Both the position numbers and the translations under genes were made by a program. The notes below the pieces were generated by a model that ran no database searches, was not told where the DNA came from, and saw only the letters and a program-made list of their open reading frames with translations. From Plantago ovata (taxonomy: Eukaryota > Streptophyta > Magnoliopsida > Lamiales > Plantaginaceae): a DNA stretch of 64,000 nt. Shown here in pieces: positions 30,699 to 42,196 of the stretch (the first letter of the stretch is position 1; each line of letters opens with the position of its first letter). The DNA lies in contig CM051458.1 of NCBI GenBank assembly GCA_028274465.1, positions 35,166,692 to 35,230,691 of the forward strand. Reading direction: 5' to 3'.

Positions 30699-32905
30699 AA
30701 GGAGTTAGAGAAATGACAAATTTCTTTAACTCACATTTCCTTTCTCTGCAAATTTTAGCCTGAATCCACTGTACCTCGGTCAAAAAGCAAACTATCTCTT
30801 TTCGTACACATTTTCTTGCTCTATAAAAGAAATGGCTCCAAGAGACAGTCTTCTAAGTCCTCAAAGTCATCAAAGGTTGACAGTGCTGAAACACGCACTG
30901 CTTCGGTGACTACTCCGGCTACAACCACAACGAACGTTGTGTTGAAAAACGACCGCATATCCGAAAAACCTATGCCTCCGTCATATCTTGACACTGCAAA
31001 GTGTGAGATGTTGATGCAATGGGGAGGTTTTGCAAAAGAAAAGTACATTAGGTACTTTTATGAACAAGATCTCGATGACGAAAATGAAGAGGCGCTTGAG
31101 CTTATCAAGCAGCAAGGCCTCATGAACTTTATCTCTTCTCGCACTAAGCAAGTGAGCATGATTGATACAATGAATTCTACAACAATGCAGAAATTCAGTC
31201 CCTTACTGATAGTAAAGTAGTCACTGAAAAAGTGATCTTTACTACAGTTCAGAACACGCAAATCGTCCTGAAATGGACTGATTTAGCAGAGATATTTCAG
31301 ATTCCAACCACTAGAAATGAAGATGATGTCACTGCCACTGACGAAGAAATTGAAGCTTTCTACAGTGACGTCAGAAATGAGAAATGAAGAAAGGCGAGAT
31401 TGCTCCCGTGACTTGGACAAAGCATGTTAAGAGAAAGCATCTCTGCCATTCACTTAGTCTAGTAGCTCTGCTACTAATAAAAGTTCTTGACTCCCAAGTT
31501 GGAGGAATTGACCAAGTAGGCCTGAGAAGATGGCCATTGCTGATGCATATCCATGAAAATAAAACGGAACTTAACTGGGCTAAGTACATTTTCAACAGGC
31601 TTGTTGATTGTGTTACTACGTTTAAGGTAAAGGTAGAAGACAACAAGGTCTCACCTTCCTTTCCAGTTATGTATGGAATCAAGATATGCTACATCCTTGA
31701 ACATTTCACGATTCAGCTAAGAAACCCATTGCCAATCAAAAAGTTTGTATGCAATGTGGGTAGATCATTCTATAAGCAGAATGTACCTAAGACTGCTGGA
31801 AAGAAAACTAAGAAGACAACAACTGCAAATGTTGTCAGCACAAGCCAGCAAGAAAGGTATACAACAGCTGCAGATGTTACCACTCAGCAACTTAGAGATG
31901 AAACTGCTGTGGATGGTGGTAACATAAAAGAAACTGCTGTAGAAAATCAACAAGGTACGTGTACAAGAGCCGTTGCTGAAAATGCAACTATAGATGACTC
32001 TGGGAAACTGGAGAAATCTAACAAGAAAAAGAGGAAAGCTGATGATGACACTCAGACTGCAGCGTCATCAGCAAACCCCGTACCTAAGAGGAAACGGACC
32101 AGCAACAAAAGGAAGAAAACACTGGCCCGCAAGTCAGTCCCTGCTGTCCAAGACCTCTCAGACAATTCCCAGACAAATGCGTTTAAATGCTGAAACGCAT
32201 TTGCCAGTAAATGTTGCTGAGGTGATTACTGAAACCTATGTCAGCAATGTTGAAGTGTTTGCGGAAGCCTTCAACAATCAACTTAATGTTGATCCATCTG
32301 CTGTGAATAGACCACAAGGCAGTGGAAATGAAATTCCTGCCCAAGTCCCAGATATCTACATTGTAGATAATTTAAATGATCCAACTATGGAACCAGTAAG
32401 TGACATTGCTGCTGATCTGCAAAAAGCGGCACTTGGTAATGCTGCTGAAAAGATGGTTGATGAACAAGCAACTCATCAAGTTGGTGAAACCCCGCTCGCA
32501 GAAGGACCAGTTGCTGAGACAACAATGGTTCCAGTTCCAGAAGTTGCTGAAACACAAGAAGCACTATTCAACGACGCATCTCGTGATGTTGAGAATACTG
32601 GCCCAAGTTCACCCAAGACATCAATTGATAAAGTCCAGCTTGTACTGGAAGAAATAAGCAAACAAATGGAGTTGGAAATTGAAGAATCATCCAACAAATC
32701 AATTGATATCTTCATGACAAGCAGTGAGCTCAAGGGTCAAGATGCTTCTGCTCAAATTGTCATTTCAGAGACAAGGGAGATTGCTGAAACCGCACAGCTT
32801 TCTCAAACAGAGAAAAACCAGAAGTCTGCAGAAGAAACAGTCCAAGAAGCTGAAGAAACTATTAATGCTGAAAGGACTGAGCCACAACCTGTCCTTCTTC
32901 AGCAG

Positions 32906-33274
32906 GTAGTTAATTCAACCATCAGTAAAACTTCAATTTCTGAAAATTGTTCCTTTGCTAATATTATATTATCTCTACAGACTTCTCAAGATGCAAGTCA
33001 GATGGTTGCTGAAGCCTCTGCACCAGAACCAACACTCCCTGCTCAGCAGGTAGTTAATAATTTTGGTATTAAAATTAAGTTTGACAACTTAGTACTTGTG
33101 TCTAACTCTAATTTATTTCAGGATGAACAAATGGAGGATGCTACTCAAGCTCCTCATGGAATGGAAATTGTACTACATGAGCTTGCTGACTCTCAGCAGG
33201 TAAATCATGTTTCAGATATGAACTCTAAAACAATTCTCCAAACCATTACTGATCTAAATAACGTTCTTTTTCAG
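32906..33274 (+). other. Three in-frame intron-like cassettes in the accessory gene
   Basis: Three AT-rich segments, 32906-32980 (75 nt), 33050-33121 (72 nt) and 33200-33274 (75 nt). Each begins directly after CAGCAG with GTAGT or GTAAA and ends in TACAG or TTTCAG. Each is a multiple of three and has no stop in the gene's frame. They are separated by exon-like pieces of 69 and 78 nt. Confidence 0.6.
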
Positions 33275-34197
33275 GCTCAAAAGGAGACCACTGAAGTGGT
33301 ACTCATCACTGAAGATCATCAAGTAAGTTCTGAAGAACTGTACTTGAACTCCAAAAGGACAACTTTGTCAAGAGTTGCTAAGTCCGTCAGCAACTGGCAA
33401 AGGTACAGGCGAATGGATTTCTCAGATCTTCACCTTCACCTCTCAAACGAGAAAAAGAGATCTTCTCTGCTGAAGCTCGAAACATTTGTCCACTCCATCC
33501 TTCCTGAAGAAATGTCATATTCTCAGCAAATGAGCTCGAATCTGATTGCTCAAATCAGAGAGAATATGAAGGCAAAATTCAAGAGTGCCTCTCCAGCTGA
33601 ACAAGCTGTGATGCTCAAAGGTTCATTTGTACCTGTGGTGGCTGATCCCCACAAAATCAGTGAGGAAGAGGAAGTGACAAGTGTTGCTTTGTATAAGCAT
33701 GTTGAGCTAGTCATTCTGACAGACGATGACGAAGAAGAAGAAGATGAGAACATTCCCACTGATCCCAGTGATGATGAAGGAAAAGATTCCAAGGACAAGA
33801 AAGACGATGATGATGACAATCAAGGTCCAAGTCCTAATGCTGGAGGATTAAACTTGACAGCTGCTGAAAATGCTCAACCTGAAAATCAGCAAGCTGAACA
33901 ACCACAACCTCAGCAAGAATCTCAACCTCCTCCTGCTGCTGCTGAAAATCAAGCACCTGTGCAAGGTGCTGATACTGAAGAGGAATATGCCAGAAAAAGG
34001 GCTGCCTTGAAAAATGGCAAGAGTCCCATTTCTGATGCCAAGGTTACTGAAGAAAACCTTGATGATGATGATGAACAAGATGAAGATTACCAACGCGCTC
34101 TCCATAACAGTCTCTTGATCCATGCAAGGCATACGCAGGATCTAGAAATCGGTCAATCTTCAGGAGTGAGATCAACGGAAGTCCCCTCCCTTCCATT

Positions 34198-34420
34198 TAC
34201 TACTGGCGTAACTCCAGTAATTGAGTCACATACTCAATTAAAACTAACTACTGGCGAAACTACAGTAATTGAGCCTCAAACTCAATTGATACAACTAACT
34301 GCTGGTGAAACTCCAGTTATTGAGTCTCAAACGTTGCCTTCAGCAACTACTCAATTAAAACTAACTACTGGTGAAACTCCAGTTGTTGAGTCTGAAGCGT
34401 TGCCATCAGCAACCACTCAA
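34198..34420 (+). repeat. Degenerate coding repeats in the accessory gene
   Basis: About five units of ACTACTGGYGAAACTCCAGT followed by ATTGAGTCTCAAAC, encoding (T/L)TTGETPVIESQTQL variants; some units add LPSATT. Spacing is irregular but keeps frame. Confidence 0.8.
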
Positions 34421-34891
34421 CAAAAAGGAAGTGAAGCTACTGATAAAGGTTCTAAAGTTTCTCAACTTGATGAATCTGAGGATGATGACGACTTGTTAGA
34501 AAATGAGGATGAACAATCCAAGCGAGACCCAAAAGTTTTTCAGATTCCTCCTCCTGATTACATCAATGATTTAGACGATGGTCTAAGAGCAGAATTGCTG
34601 ATGCGTGATGATCAGTTTGCTTCCGAACTTAAGGTTCATTCCTTGACACCACATTTAGTGCCGTTCCCAAGAGTTGAGGAGTTTACTCCTATAATTCTAG
34701 CACTAAAGGAAGTCCATAATGCCTGAAGATGATGCATTGCTTGCTGAGAGCCCACTTGACATTGGAAAGATATTGGCTACAGTGCTGAGACGCACTACAA
34801 CTTTGACAATACTCAGAAAGACATCAGTCTTTATCACAAGAGCTATGAAGAAGACGTAAGTCAAGCGCTCAAGCTTGCAAAGAATGCTGTC

Positions 34892-36148
34892 GTGAAGGCT
34901 CAGACTTTCATGGATGAGAAGGCCGCAACAGAGAAAAGACATGAAGAGAACATGATGAACATTCACAGAGAGTTGTCAAAAATGACTTCTGACCAACAAC
35001 AAATCATCATGAAGTATAACAGTTTAAGCACTCTTGCTGAAAATTGCAATGAGTTTTATTCTCTGCACATCACCCCGATGTTGCAATCCATGTCTAAGGG
35101 GGAAAAGAAAAGAAAAAGAAACCAAACCCCTCCTGCTGTTGATGAGCCACTACCCCTTGAACCGCTTGCTGAAAAAGATCGAAGTTCTAAAAGGCAAGCA
35201 GAATCTGAGTTGAATTCAGCAAGTACCAAAAAGAGAAAAACCGTTGCTGAAACTCAAGATTTTTGCCATACTGAAAGTCATCACAATCTGAATGAAGATG
35301 ATGAAGATGATGACAATCAAACAATAGCTCAAGCCATAAGAGCTAGACCCTTAACAGCCTTGACTCCGTCTGGCCACTCAAAGAATTTTTCGTCTGACTC
35401 TTCAGCAAGAGATCAAGACAATGCTATGACAAGAAGAAGAAAGCAAAGACAGGAAGAAAAGAGCCTGGCCAGCATTGCTATTGGCTCCGGCATTGAATAC
35501 ACAAAGACCAGCAATGAAGAAACCACTCAGAATGTAATCAGAAACATTCATGGTTGCTGGATCTTAAAGCTGGAAGACTTGCTGGTAAATGAGTTCTTTC
35601 CTACAACCATTTTGAATCAAATGTTCAAATGGATTGAACTCAAAGTCGAAAGAAATCAAAGGGAACAATCCCTCCCAAGAAATATTGCTGGGAAATGGTT
35701 GAATCTTGAGGTCTCAGTAAGAAGAATCGCCATTGGTAAGACATACAAACAAGAACCAAATCTGATCAAACCACCTGGCATCGCTTACTACTCTGACCCA
35801 GTAACAAAGAAAACAAAGAAGAGACTTGGATTGATTCCTTATGAGTATTTCTATCTCACTGCTAAGGATCAAGAAGAAGATCTTCTCTGGGTAAGAAAGA
35901 TTCATCCGAAAAGCATTTCAGATACACAGCTTCTCGATGCCAGCAATTGGGGCATGCATTTGTGGGTAACTCGTTACATGGAAATGAATGCTGAAAAGCA
36001 TCATCACACTGCCTGCAAAAATGCAAGAATTCTTCAACTACAAGTCCGTAGGCTTCTGGAAAACTACGAAAAGGACTGTGTTGAATTTACTGCACTTGCT
36101 GAGAAGAGTGTAAGAGAGATTTTGAGAAAATCCTCTGAAAGAGCTTAA
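34892..36148 (+). CDS. Copia B accessory region, C-terminal frame
   Basis: A 418-codon frame following the main accessory part. It begins in a helical region (MKAQTFMDEKAATEKRHEEN), passes through a basic stretch (KKRKTVAE, RRRKQRQEEKS) and ends in a globular block with HGCWILKLEDLLVNEFFP, MFKWIELKVERNQ, GLIPYEYFYLT and WGMHLWVTRYMEM. I do not recognise the fold. The tail RRLLENYEKDCVEFTALAEK is probably helical. It may be the C-terminal part of the same accessory product, but I do not join the pieces. Confidence 0.55.
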   Translation: MKAQTFMDEKAATEKRHEENMMNIHRELSKMTSDQQQIIMKYNSLSTLAENCNEFYSLHITPMLQSMSKGEKKRKRNQTPPAVDEPLPLEPLAEKDRSSKRQAESELNSASTKKRKTVAETQDFCHTESHHNLNEDDEDDDNQTIAQAIRARPLTALTPSGHSKNFSSDSSARDQDNAMTRRRKQRQEEKSLASIAIGSGIEYTKTSNEETTQNVIRNIHGCWILKLEDLLVNEFFPTTILNQMFKWIELKVERNQREQSLPRNIAGKWLNLEVSVRRIAIGKTYKQEPNLIKPPGIAYYSDPVTKKTKKRLGLIPYEYFYLTAKDQEEDLLWVRKIHPKSISDTQLLDASNWGMHLWVTRYMEMNAEKHHHTACKNARILQLQVRRLLENYEKDCVEFTALAEKSVREILRKSSERA

Positions 36149-36397
36149 GTCCCTGTAATAGTTTTTGTTAAAGTTTTTGTTTGCTGATTTTGTTTAAGTT
36201 ATCTATGCTATTTCATGTAATCTTTTGAAAGATAACTATCAGCAATGAAACTTTTGACTCTTATTGGTTTTTGATTATGCAATTTACTTATGCTTACTGT
36301 TTAATTATTCAAGTATGCTTGCATTAATCAACTGATTTATTCAACATCAGAAACCTCTAAAAGGGTAACAATTAATTTAGCCATGGATTGCTAACAT
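36149..36397 (+). other. Non-coding 3' leader before the LTR of copia B
   Basis: About 250 bp, T-rich, with no ORF and few TGCTGA words. I see nothing beyond the transition to the polypurine tract. Confidence 0.6.
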
Positions 36398-36410
36398 AAA
36401 AAAGGGGGAA
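36398..36410 (+). other. Polypurine tract of copia B
   Basis: AAAAAAGGGGGAA directly before the 3' LTR (36414). It is the primer for plus-strand DNA synthesis and fixes the inner border of the LTR. Confidence 0.9.
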
Positions 36411-36413
36411 ATT

Positions 36414-38064
36414 TGTTAGGAAACTTGTAATTTTGATGAGCAATTAACCATGCTAAATTAAGGAAAGTCCAGTAACTAGTACTCTTAAGGTCCATAGGAA
36501 TTTAGAATTTTAAGGACATTGTAAAAGAGGAACGTTTGCTGAAGACTTAGATTAGGTTTTAGTTAAGATGGTTTTTACCGCGTATGATGTATTTTATTTT
36601 CTGAAAAGAAAATAACTTATTGATGCTCTAGCTTATGATGTATCTTATTTTCTGAAAAGAAAATAATCTATTGAAGCATTTGCTGACGATGTACTTTATT
36701 TTTACAAACAAACCATTGAAGCATTTAGAAACCGCTCAGAATCTTGAAGACTTTTGAAGATCTGAAGACTTGAAGAATTCAAAGATCTGAAGACTAGAAG
36801 ATTGCTGAACACTGGTATCTACAAAGGCACGTGTTGCTCAGAAAGTGGAAAATTCAGCAACAACATTGCATAAGTGAAAATCTGAAAGACAGAGTAGGTT
36901 GTGCTTGCTGAAACTGAGACTGACCACTTGCTGATGGAACGTATGTGACCTCTTGCTGAAAGTACTTGAATTTGCGCTCCAATGTTACTGTTTGAATTCT
37001 ATTCAAATATGCATTAAATGCAAAGCTTACACGCGAAGGACATGAAGACTAGAAGACAAACAAAGACGCTGCTGAAAGTACAAAAGCAAGATAGCGACAT
37101 GTTAAGGAACAAAAGCCTTGGAATTTAAAATTCAAACGGCTCCTTACTTGCACTATAAATAGAGGTCATCCGGCGAATAGTTGAAGTGTGTCAACAACGT
37201 GATCAAACTCTCACTTTTTCTTAAACTCACATACCTTCAAACTCTCTATACTGCCATTGATCCGTTCCATGACATAAAGCTTGAAAAAGCTACTTGTGAA
37301 GAAGTAGAACAAACTCGGCTAAGAAATTAGTTAAGTGTTCTTTCTTTCGAACAAAAACAAGTCTTGACACCCGAAACAATCAAACTTGTTTACTGCAAAG
37401 TATTCAAATTTGTGTTTCTTAGATTACTTGTTGTAACTGAATAAGTTATAATAAAGTTATCTCACCCCAAAACTCTCTAACTGAAAATACACCCTTTCAG
37501 GCGTGATATTCAGGGGGAATTTAATCGAGCATAGTTTTGCTGATTAAAAGTACCAAGTTTGGTGGAGAACAAGGTTACGTTCTCTAGATTAGGTTGGAGA
37601 CAAAGCAAGTGTGCTTTGGTTTCTGTTGAATCGCTCTAGATAGGAGATTGTAAGGAACCTCAATCATATCTTAGTGGATTCAGTCCTAGAAAGGAAAAAG
37701 TGGATTAGTTGAGAGATTACGCCACTCTCAGATACCACTATAAAAGTGTTTGTGTGATTTACTTACTGTACTTAGTTTTCAGCAAATCATATCTGTCTGT
37801 ACACAGTCACTCACATCACTTGCTGAAACCTTTACTTACTGAAAAAGCACTTATTGTATCAAAGACTTCGCTCTCTGATTTTAAGTATCAGCAAACCAAG
37901 CTACTGTAAATTAACTTACGCTTGCTGAGAAAGTTAAGTATCAGCAAACTCATTACTGAAAAGTAATAAGCACTTGCTGAGAAAGTTCTAAACGACCAAA
38001 GTTTGAAAAGACTATTCACCCCCCCCCCCCTCTAGTCTTTTCTTGTTGTTTAAAGGGACCAACA
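36414..38064 (+). repeat. 3' LTR of copia B
   Basis: 1,651 bp, TGTTAGGAAAC to GACCAACA. It is 27 bp longer than the 5' LTR, otherwise closely alike. TATAAATAG is at 37154-37162. The C homopolymer lies between AAAAGACTA (38006-38014) and TAGTCTTTT (38033-38041). Confidence 0.95.
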
Positions 38065-38260
38065 TTAACTAAGTGCACATATAAATGTGACAAGCCAAGC
38101 GAGAAAAAGCTCAAACAAATTCATAGAGATGAAACGCATGGTCAAAGGTCATAACTAGTTAATCTACCCAATAAAAAACTTCAAAAAATTTGGCAATAAA
38201 CTCCACATAAAAACATGCAAAACTATACTAGGATGAAATGTAGTGTATGCAACTGAATAC

Positions 38261-39553
38261 TGATGAATGTGTATTTTATACTTTCATTCGAGTCTTTTTC
38301 ACCTATTTTAGCTATCCTCTATGTTAATTTTGCTATATTTTAATGCATTTTATTAGAATAGTGTCATGTTTCCCTTTAGATTTTATTTTACAGGTTTTGG
38401 GTGAAAATCGAGGATTTCCGGGCAATTATATTGAAGTTGACAAGGAATTGGTGTTCCAGAAGCCTATTTGGAGTATCTGAAAGTTTCCGGATAGGATTTG
38501 GAGTCTAGGGGCCGAATCTGGAGGTTAGAAGGCTACTAGAAGACAGAAACCGAGTCTGAAAAGGGGAAGAAATCCAAAAACGCGTCGAAAACGCGAAATT
38601 CCGTGAAAAACTCTCCGGGGCGAACCTCCCCAGAGGTGGGGCGAACCGCCCGGTGTGTGGGGCGAACCGCCCCACAGTATTCGGGGCCTATATATAGTTG
38701 CTCAGTTTTCTCCGAAAATCATATCTTTTCAGACCTACTTTCTCACCTCTCTCTATAGTTTTAGGTAGGAGCTTCCCGGGGCCTGTCCTGGGAGTTCCGT
38801 AGCTTAGGGGACACTTTTTCATAGCGGATTGGAGCTCGTAGGATCGCAATTCTTCGGAGATTGACAACCTTCGGTAACTTGTATCTTACAGTTTAATCTA
38901 CTTATTTTATATATCTTTCAATATGTTTTCTTCTATGATTTCTATTGATTGCATGCCTATTATGAGTAGCTAAACTTATCGTTGGTGGTAGTATGTGAAT
39001 TCTTAGCGAAGGGAAGATAATCATGCTAATGGCTATATCGCGCATTATACTCCGTGTCATTGCTTTATTTCGCTGATCAGGCACAACCTAAATTCTCGTA
39101 TGTTGTATTAATTATTATGCACAATTGGACACTTGTCGACCTGTGTGAGAGTTTATCTTTGTAGTGTTGAATAATTACGGAACACAATAGGACAATAGTG
39201 ATTGACTTGTCAGACCAATTATCTTCGTAGTGCTTAATATTTGCAACAGGACACTAGATTGATTCAAAGATCTCTATGCAAGACCGAGGAATTTATGCAT
39301 GATTATCGACCCGTTATGCTAAGAAGGATCATACTATCACCAATCTCCATTATCTGCTAGAAAAACCGCTTTGCTATCTGCTGCTGTTTATATTCTCTTG
39401 TTAAATAGATAAAGCTAGTTATAGTCCTGAGAGAACGACACTCGAGTCATTCTACTGCTACACTACGGTTTTCGTTGCAGTTGTGGATTGCCTTTGGCTA
39501 ATTACAAATATATTTGATATTCGCGTTGGAACACGACATCCGCGCGTTCATCA
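38261..39553 (+). repeat. Solo LTR, Athila-like, TSD AATAC
   Basis: A 1,293-bp LTR, TGATGAATG to CGTTCATCA, with AATAC on both sides (38256-38260 and 39554-39558). Removing it restores continuity with the homologous sequence at 50119-50160. It contains GC palindromes (38617-38674) just before TATATATAG (38689-38697). It is the same subfamily as the solo LTR at 54763-56075. It is the product of LTR-LTR recombination. Confidence 0.93.
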
Positions 39554-40345
39554 AATACTAAGAAAGCGGTAAATGTGCAAATTCAAATGCAAACAAAGGG
39601 TTTCACGAGTTTATCATAAGCAAAACAAGTATAGAGATAGCCAGCGATAACCCCCCCCCCCCCCGTAAACCTGAACGTCATCGATCGTCCCGAACATCGA
39701 AAGTGGATTTAAGGTGAGAGCTAACTTGTACCTGTAACCTATAGGACTCAAGGAAACTCGTGAGAAACCAAAACAGGTGATAAAAGAAGCAAAAGAGATT
39801 AATAATTTAACATAGAGGAAGAAAATCAGGTGTCCGGACGAAAATTCGGATACCCGGGTTTCTGGACACCCGGGGCGAACCACCCCCCACCTGGGGCGAT
39901 TCGCATGGCAAGTCCAGAACGCCAGGCGTTCTGGACTTGCCAGGCGAATCGCCCCAGGTGGGGGGCGGTTCGTATGGCATCGCCAGACTCCTGGAGATGT
40001 CCTTTTTCTCCCAAAAACGCCAAATTACCATCTTAAAACTTATTTTATCACCAAAAACATACGAAAACATAAAATAAAACACAATGACATGCTCAAAATA
40101 AATATGCATGCAATGCAAAAAGCATTAAAACTCCGGGTTGCCTCCCGGATAGCGTCATTGTTTAAAGAGTCTGTGACTCGACTTCTTCTCGCTCTTTAGT
40201 TCTTGTCCTTACGGGTACTAGACTTCCCCTTCATTGATCTCTTCCTCATACCTAGTACCTGAGAATGAGAATGTACATATACAGCAAGACCAAAGTAGTT
40301 AATAGAATGAGAAGCATTGAAGTGAGGACTAGGATCAGATATGGC
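39554..40345 (-). other. Non-coding region of element D with GC palindrome cluster
   Basis: No ORF supported. At 39831-39975 there is a cluster of inverted repeats: GGGGCGA-type units plus a hairpin with arms GGCAAGTCCAGAACGCC / GGCGTTCTGGACTTGCC around 39906-39940. A run of C lies at 39649-39664. The cluster resembles the palindrome module of the LTRs but lies inside the element. Confidence 0.7.
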
Positions 40346-41978
40346 TCACAACACATGTTGCTTGCCATCCACCTCGATGGTGCAAGTTCTTCGGTAGATG
40401 TCGATTACGGAGCGTATCTTAGTCAAGAATGTTCGCCCCAATAGAACAACATCACCCATCCCAGGAGTAGACGCTGGCATCACAACAAAGTTGGTGTATA
40501 CAGAAGCTTCACCAATCTTAACCAATACGTTCTTCACAATGCCTTCGGGTCGTACAAAGGATCCATCCGCAAGTTGCACAATAGCCTTATGCTTCGAAAG
40601 CTTTCCAAGGCCACTCTTCTCAAACACATTCATAGGGAGCACATTCGAGTAAGATCCCGTATCTAGTGTAGCACGGACATCTTCAAGTTCATCAATCCCA
40701 ACCTTAACATCGAAACTATCAGGAATTGGTTCGGGATCTTCTTGCTCCTCATCGCTAACATTAAAACCAAGGTCCTTCTCTTCTTCCTTGGCTAGTGGGG
40801 GTTCACCATCCTTGCAACACTCACATTTAGCAACTTTCTTGATAGTGATCTCAACAGGAAGATCACCCACCAAAGTAATGGACATCGACTTCTCAGTGTT
40901 GCTAGGCAACTTCCCTTGCTCCCTACTTGCTCCACGGTCAATCAACTCTTGCATCTTTTGATGAGCAAGCCTAGTGCTTGCCTCCAACTGATCAAGTCTC
41001 GCCCTTGTCTTCTCCGAATCTTCTTTATAACACTTAAGAAAACCTTGGGTGGAATCGACCAATTTCTGTAATTTATCAAAGAGAGTAGCAGACTTGGATT
41101 GAGATGCTTCAGTAGGATTTCCACTGTGGTCGTTTCTGTAGTTGCGATTACTACGGTCTACCCAGTAAACACTATCATTGGCCAAATCAGACCTGCACAT
41201 ATGAGCCCCATGCCCATAGTTCTTGCATACCCGGCAAACTTCATTACAAAGAGTTGTTCCAGCTGAGCTCTTGAGAACTTGCTTCATCTCATTGGCGAAG
41301 CACTCAAACCGATCCCCACTCACTTCATGCATTGGGATCTCCTTGTTTGGTGGAGCCTCAGGTCCACGCCTCCTAACCATTGCTCTTGGATCCTTGAACT
41401 GAGATCCCTTAGAAAGCCTTTCGAAACACGCCCACACATCCTCGGCGGTCTCCTCCCAGATATTACCACGGCTTTGAAAATCCACCACTTGTTGATTCTC
41501 AAAAGTGAGTCCATTGTAGAAATGTTGGAAGAGATCCGAAAGCTCAAAACAATGGTGTGGGCACTTATTCATGAGGTCCTTGAACCTCTCGAGAGCAGTG
41601 TAGATGGTCTCATCATAGTCTTGCTTGAAACCACTGATTTGCGCCTTCAGCGCGGTAGTTAAAGTATGGGAAAAATATTTCTCCATAAAAGTAGAAAACA
41701 CCTTGGCTCAGGTGTCTAGTGATCCGGCTTCCAGAGAGCCTAACCATGCCTTGGCTTTATCGCCAAGCCCCCATCGCAAAAACCTTCATTCTCAGCTCGT
41801 CACCCGTCACCTTCGTGCCCGGTCTTGGGAGTTGGTTGACGAAGTTATCGATATCATCCAAATACCCTATCACGTCTTCCCTAGCCAAGCCATAGAACCT
41901 CGGGAGTTGCTGGAACATGTGGTTTTTGATTTCCAAGTCACGAGTCGCAGGCGAAAGGACAATCGCTGGACCCTTCAT
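40346..41978 (-). pseudogene. Element D gag-protease, Athila type (broken)
   Basis: The gag N-terminal block has FYGLAREDVIGYLDDIDNFV. The gag core has FMEKYFSHTLTTALKAQISG, ALERFKDLMNKCPHH and FYNGLTFENQQVVD, all typical of Athila. A CCHC knuckle, CRVCKNYGHGAHMC, lies near 41180-41230. The aspartic protease has LDTGSYSNVLP and a downstream VVLLGRTFL block. The product would be capsid/nucleocapsid plus protease. No RT follows. A fossil with a few breaks. Confidence 0.88.
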
Positions 41979-42176
41979 TCAGTCCTTGTTGGGTTGAACC
42001 CATGATTTCAGCAGTGGACGAGCCATCACGGAACCTGAATATCTATAACAGGAGTAACTCAAAACTGAAAATTAGTCCTATTAGAAATCGCAAAATTCTG
42101 GAAACAATTTAACTACTAACTCTGAGAATTGAATGCTGAAAATATAAATAAGCTAAAGAGAAAAAAGGAGTATAGT

Positions 42177-42194
42177 CCCCGGCAACGGCGCCAA
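42177..42194 (-). other. Primer binding site of element D
   Basis: Minus-strand TTGGCGCCGTTGCCGGGG, the Athila-type primer site (complementary to tRNA-Asp in that lineage), directly inside the LTR. Confidence 0.88.
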
Positions 42195-42196
42195 TT

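Larger units (their letters stand above)
28328..32740 (+). repeat. Second copy of the 4.4-kb duplication
   Basis: Repeats 23828-28227: linker, RT, RNase H, stem-loop array (about 29940-30310), TATA box (30690) and start of the accessory gene. It is the copy that continues into the rest of copia B, so it is the better representative of the true 3' half. Confidence 0.93.
30831..34726 (+). pseudogene. Copia B accessory gene, main part
   Basis: A very long extra gene between pol and the 3' LTR, where Sireviruses may carry an envelope-like ORF. I see no signal peptide or membrane segment, so envelope is not supported. Parts in order: a basic head; the conserved globular block (MQWGGFAKEKY, FYNNAEIQ, VLDSQVGGIDQVGLRRWPLL) to about 31790; a basic stretch KKKRKADDD and KRKRTSNKRKKT (nuclear-signal-like) near 32020-32130; then a long Glu/Gln/Ala-rich disordered region. 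The last part contains intron-like cassettes (32906-33274), an acidic run (DDDEEEEDENIP, 33720) and degenerate repeats of TTGETPVIES type (34198-34420). The globular block resembles putative plant transposon proteins. Broken near its start; from about 32000 to 34726 it is open. Confidence 0.65.
9575..38064 (+). mobile_element. Sirevirus-like Ty1/copia element B with nested insertion
   Basis: A complete-length plus-strand element: LTR, primer site, gag-pol, stem-loop tail, accessory gene, polypurine tract, LTR, with TTAAC on both sides. It is inflated by a Tat-type element inside its integrase region (14583-22892) and by an apparent assembly duplication around the N gap. Without these it would be near 15.7 kb, long for a copia because of a 6-kb region after pol. 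The LTRs differ at roughly one base in a hundred by eye and by 27 bp in length, so the insertion is fairly recent. The coding parts carry several breaks. Confidence 0.93.

Noticed and set aside
30831-36148. Retroviral envelope in the Sirevirus-like element
   Set aside because: No signal peptide, membrane span or surface-protein features are visible. The charge and repeats do not fit.
30831-36148. A host gene captured next to the transposon
   Set aside because: The same gene sits in the same place in fragment C and on both sides of the gap, between pol and LTR, so it belongs to the element family.
38617-38674. MITE or DNA-transposon terminal repeats
   Set aside because: The palindromes are short, clustered, inside LTRs and at a fixed place before the TATA box. 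There is no target duplication of their own.
39649-39664. Long C run as a functional motif
   Set aside because: A single homopolymer in non-coding DNA whose length is unreliable in sequencing. No conserved partner arms as in the LTR case.
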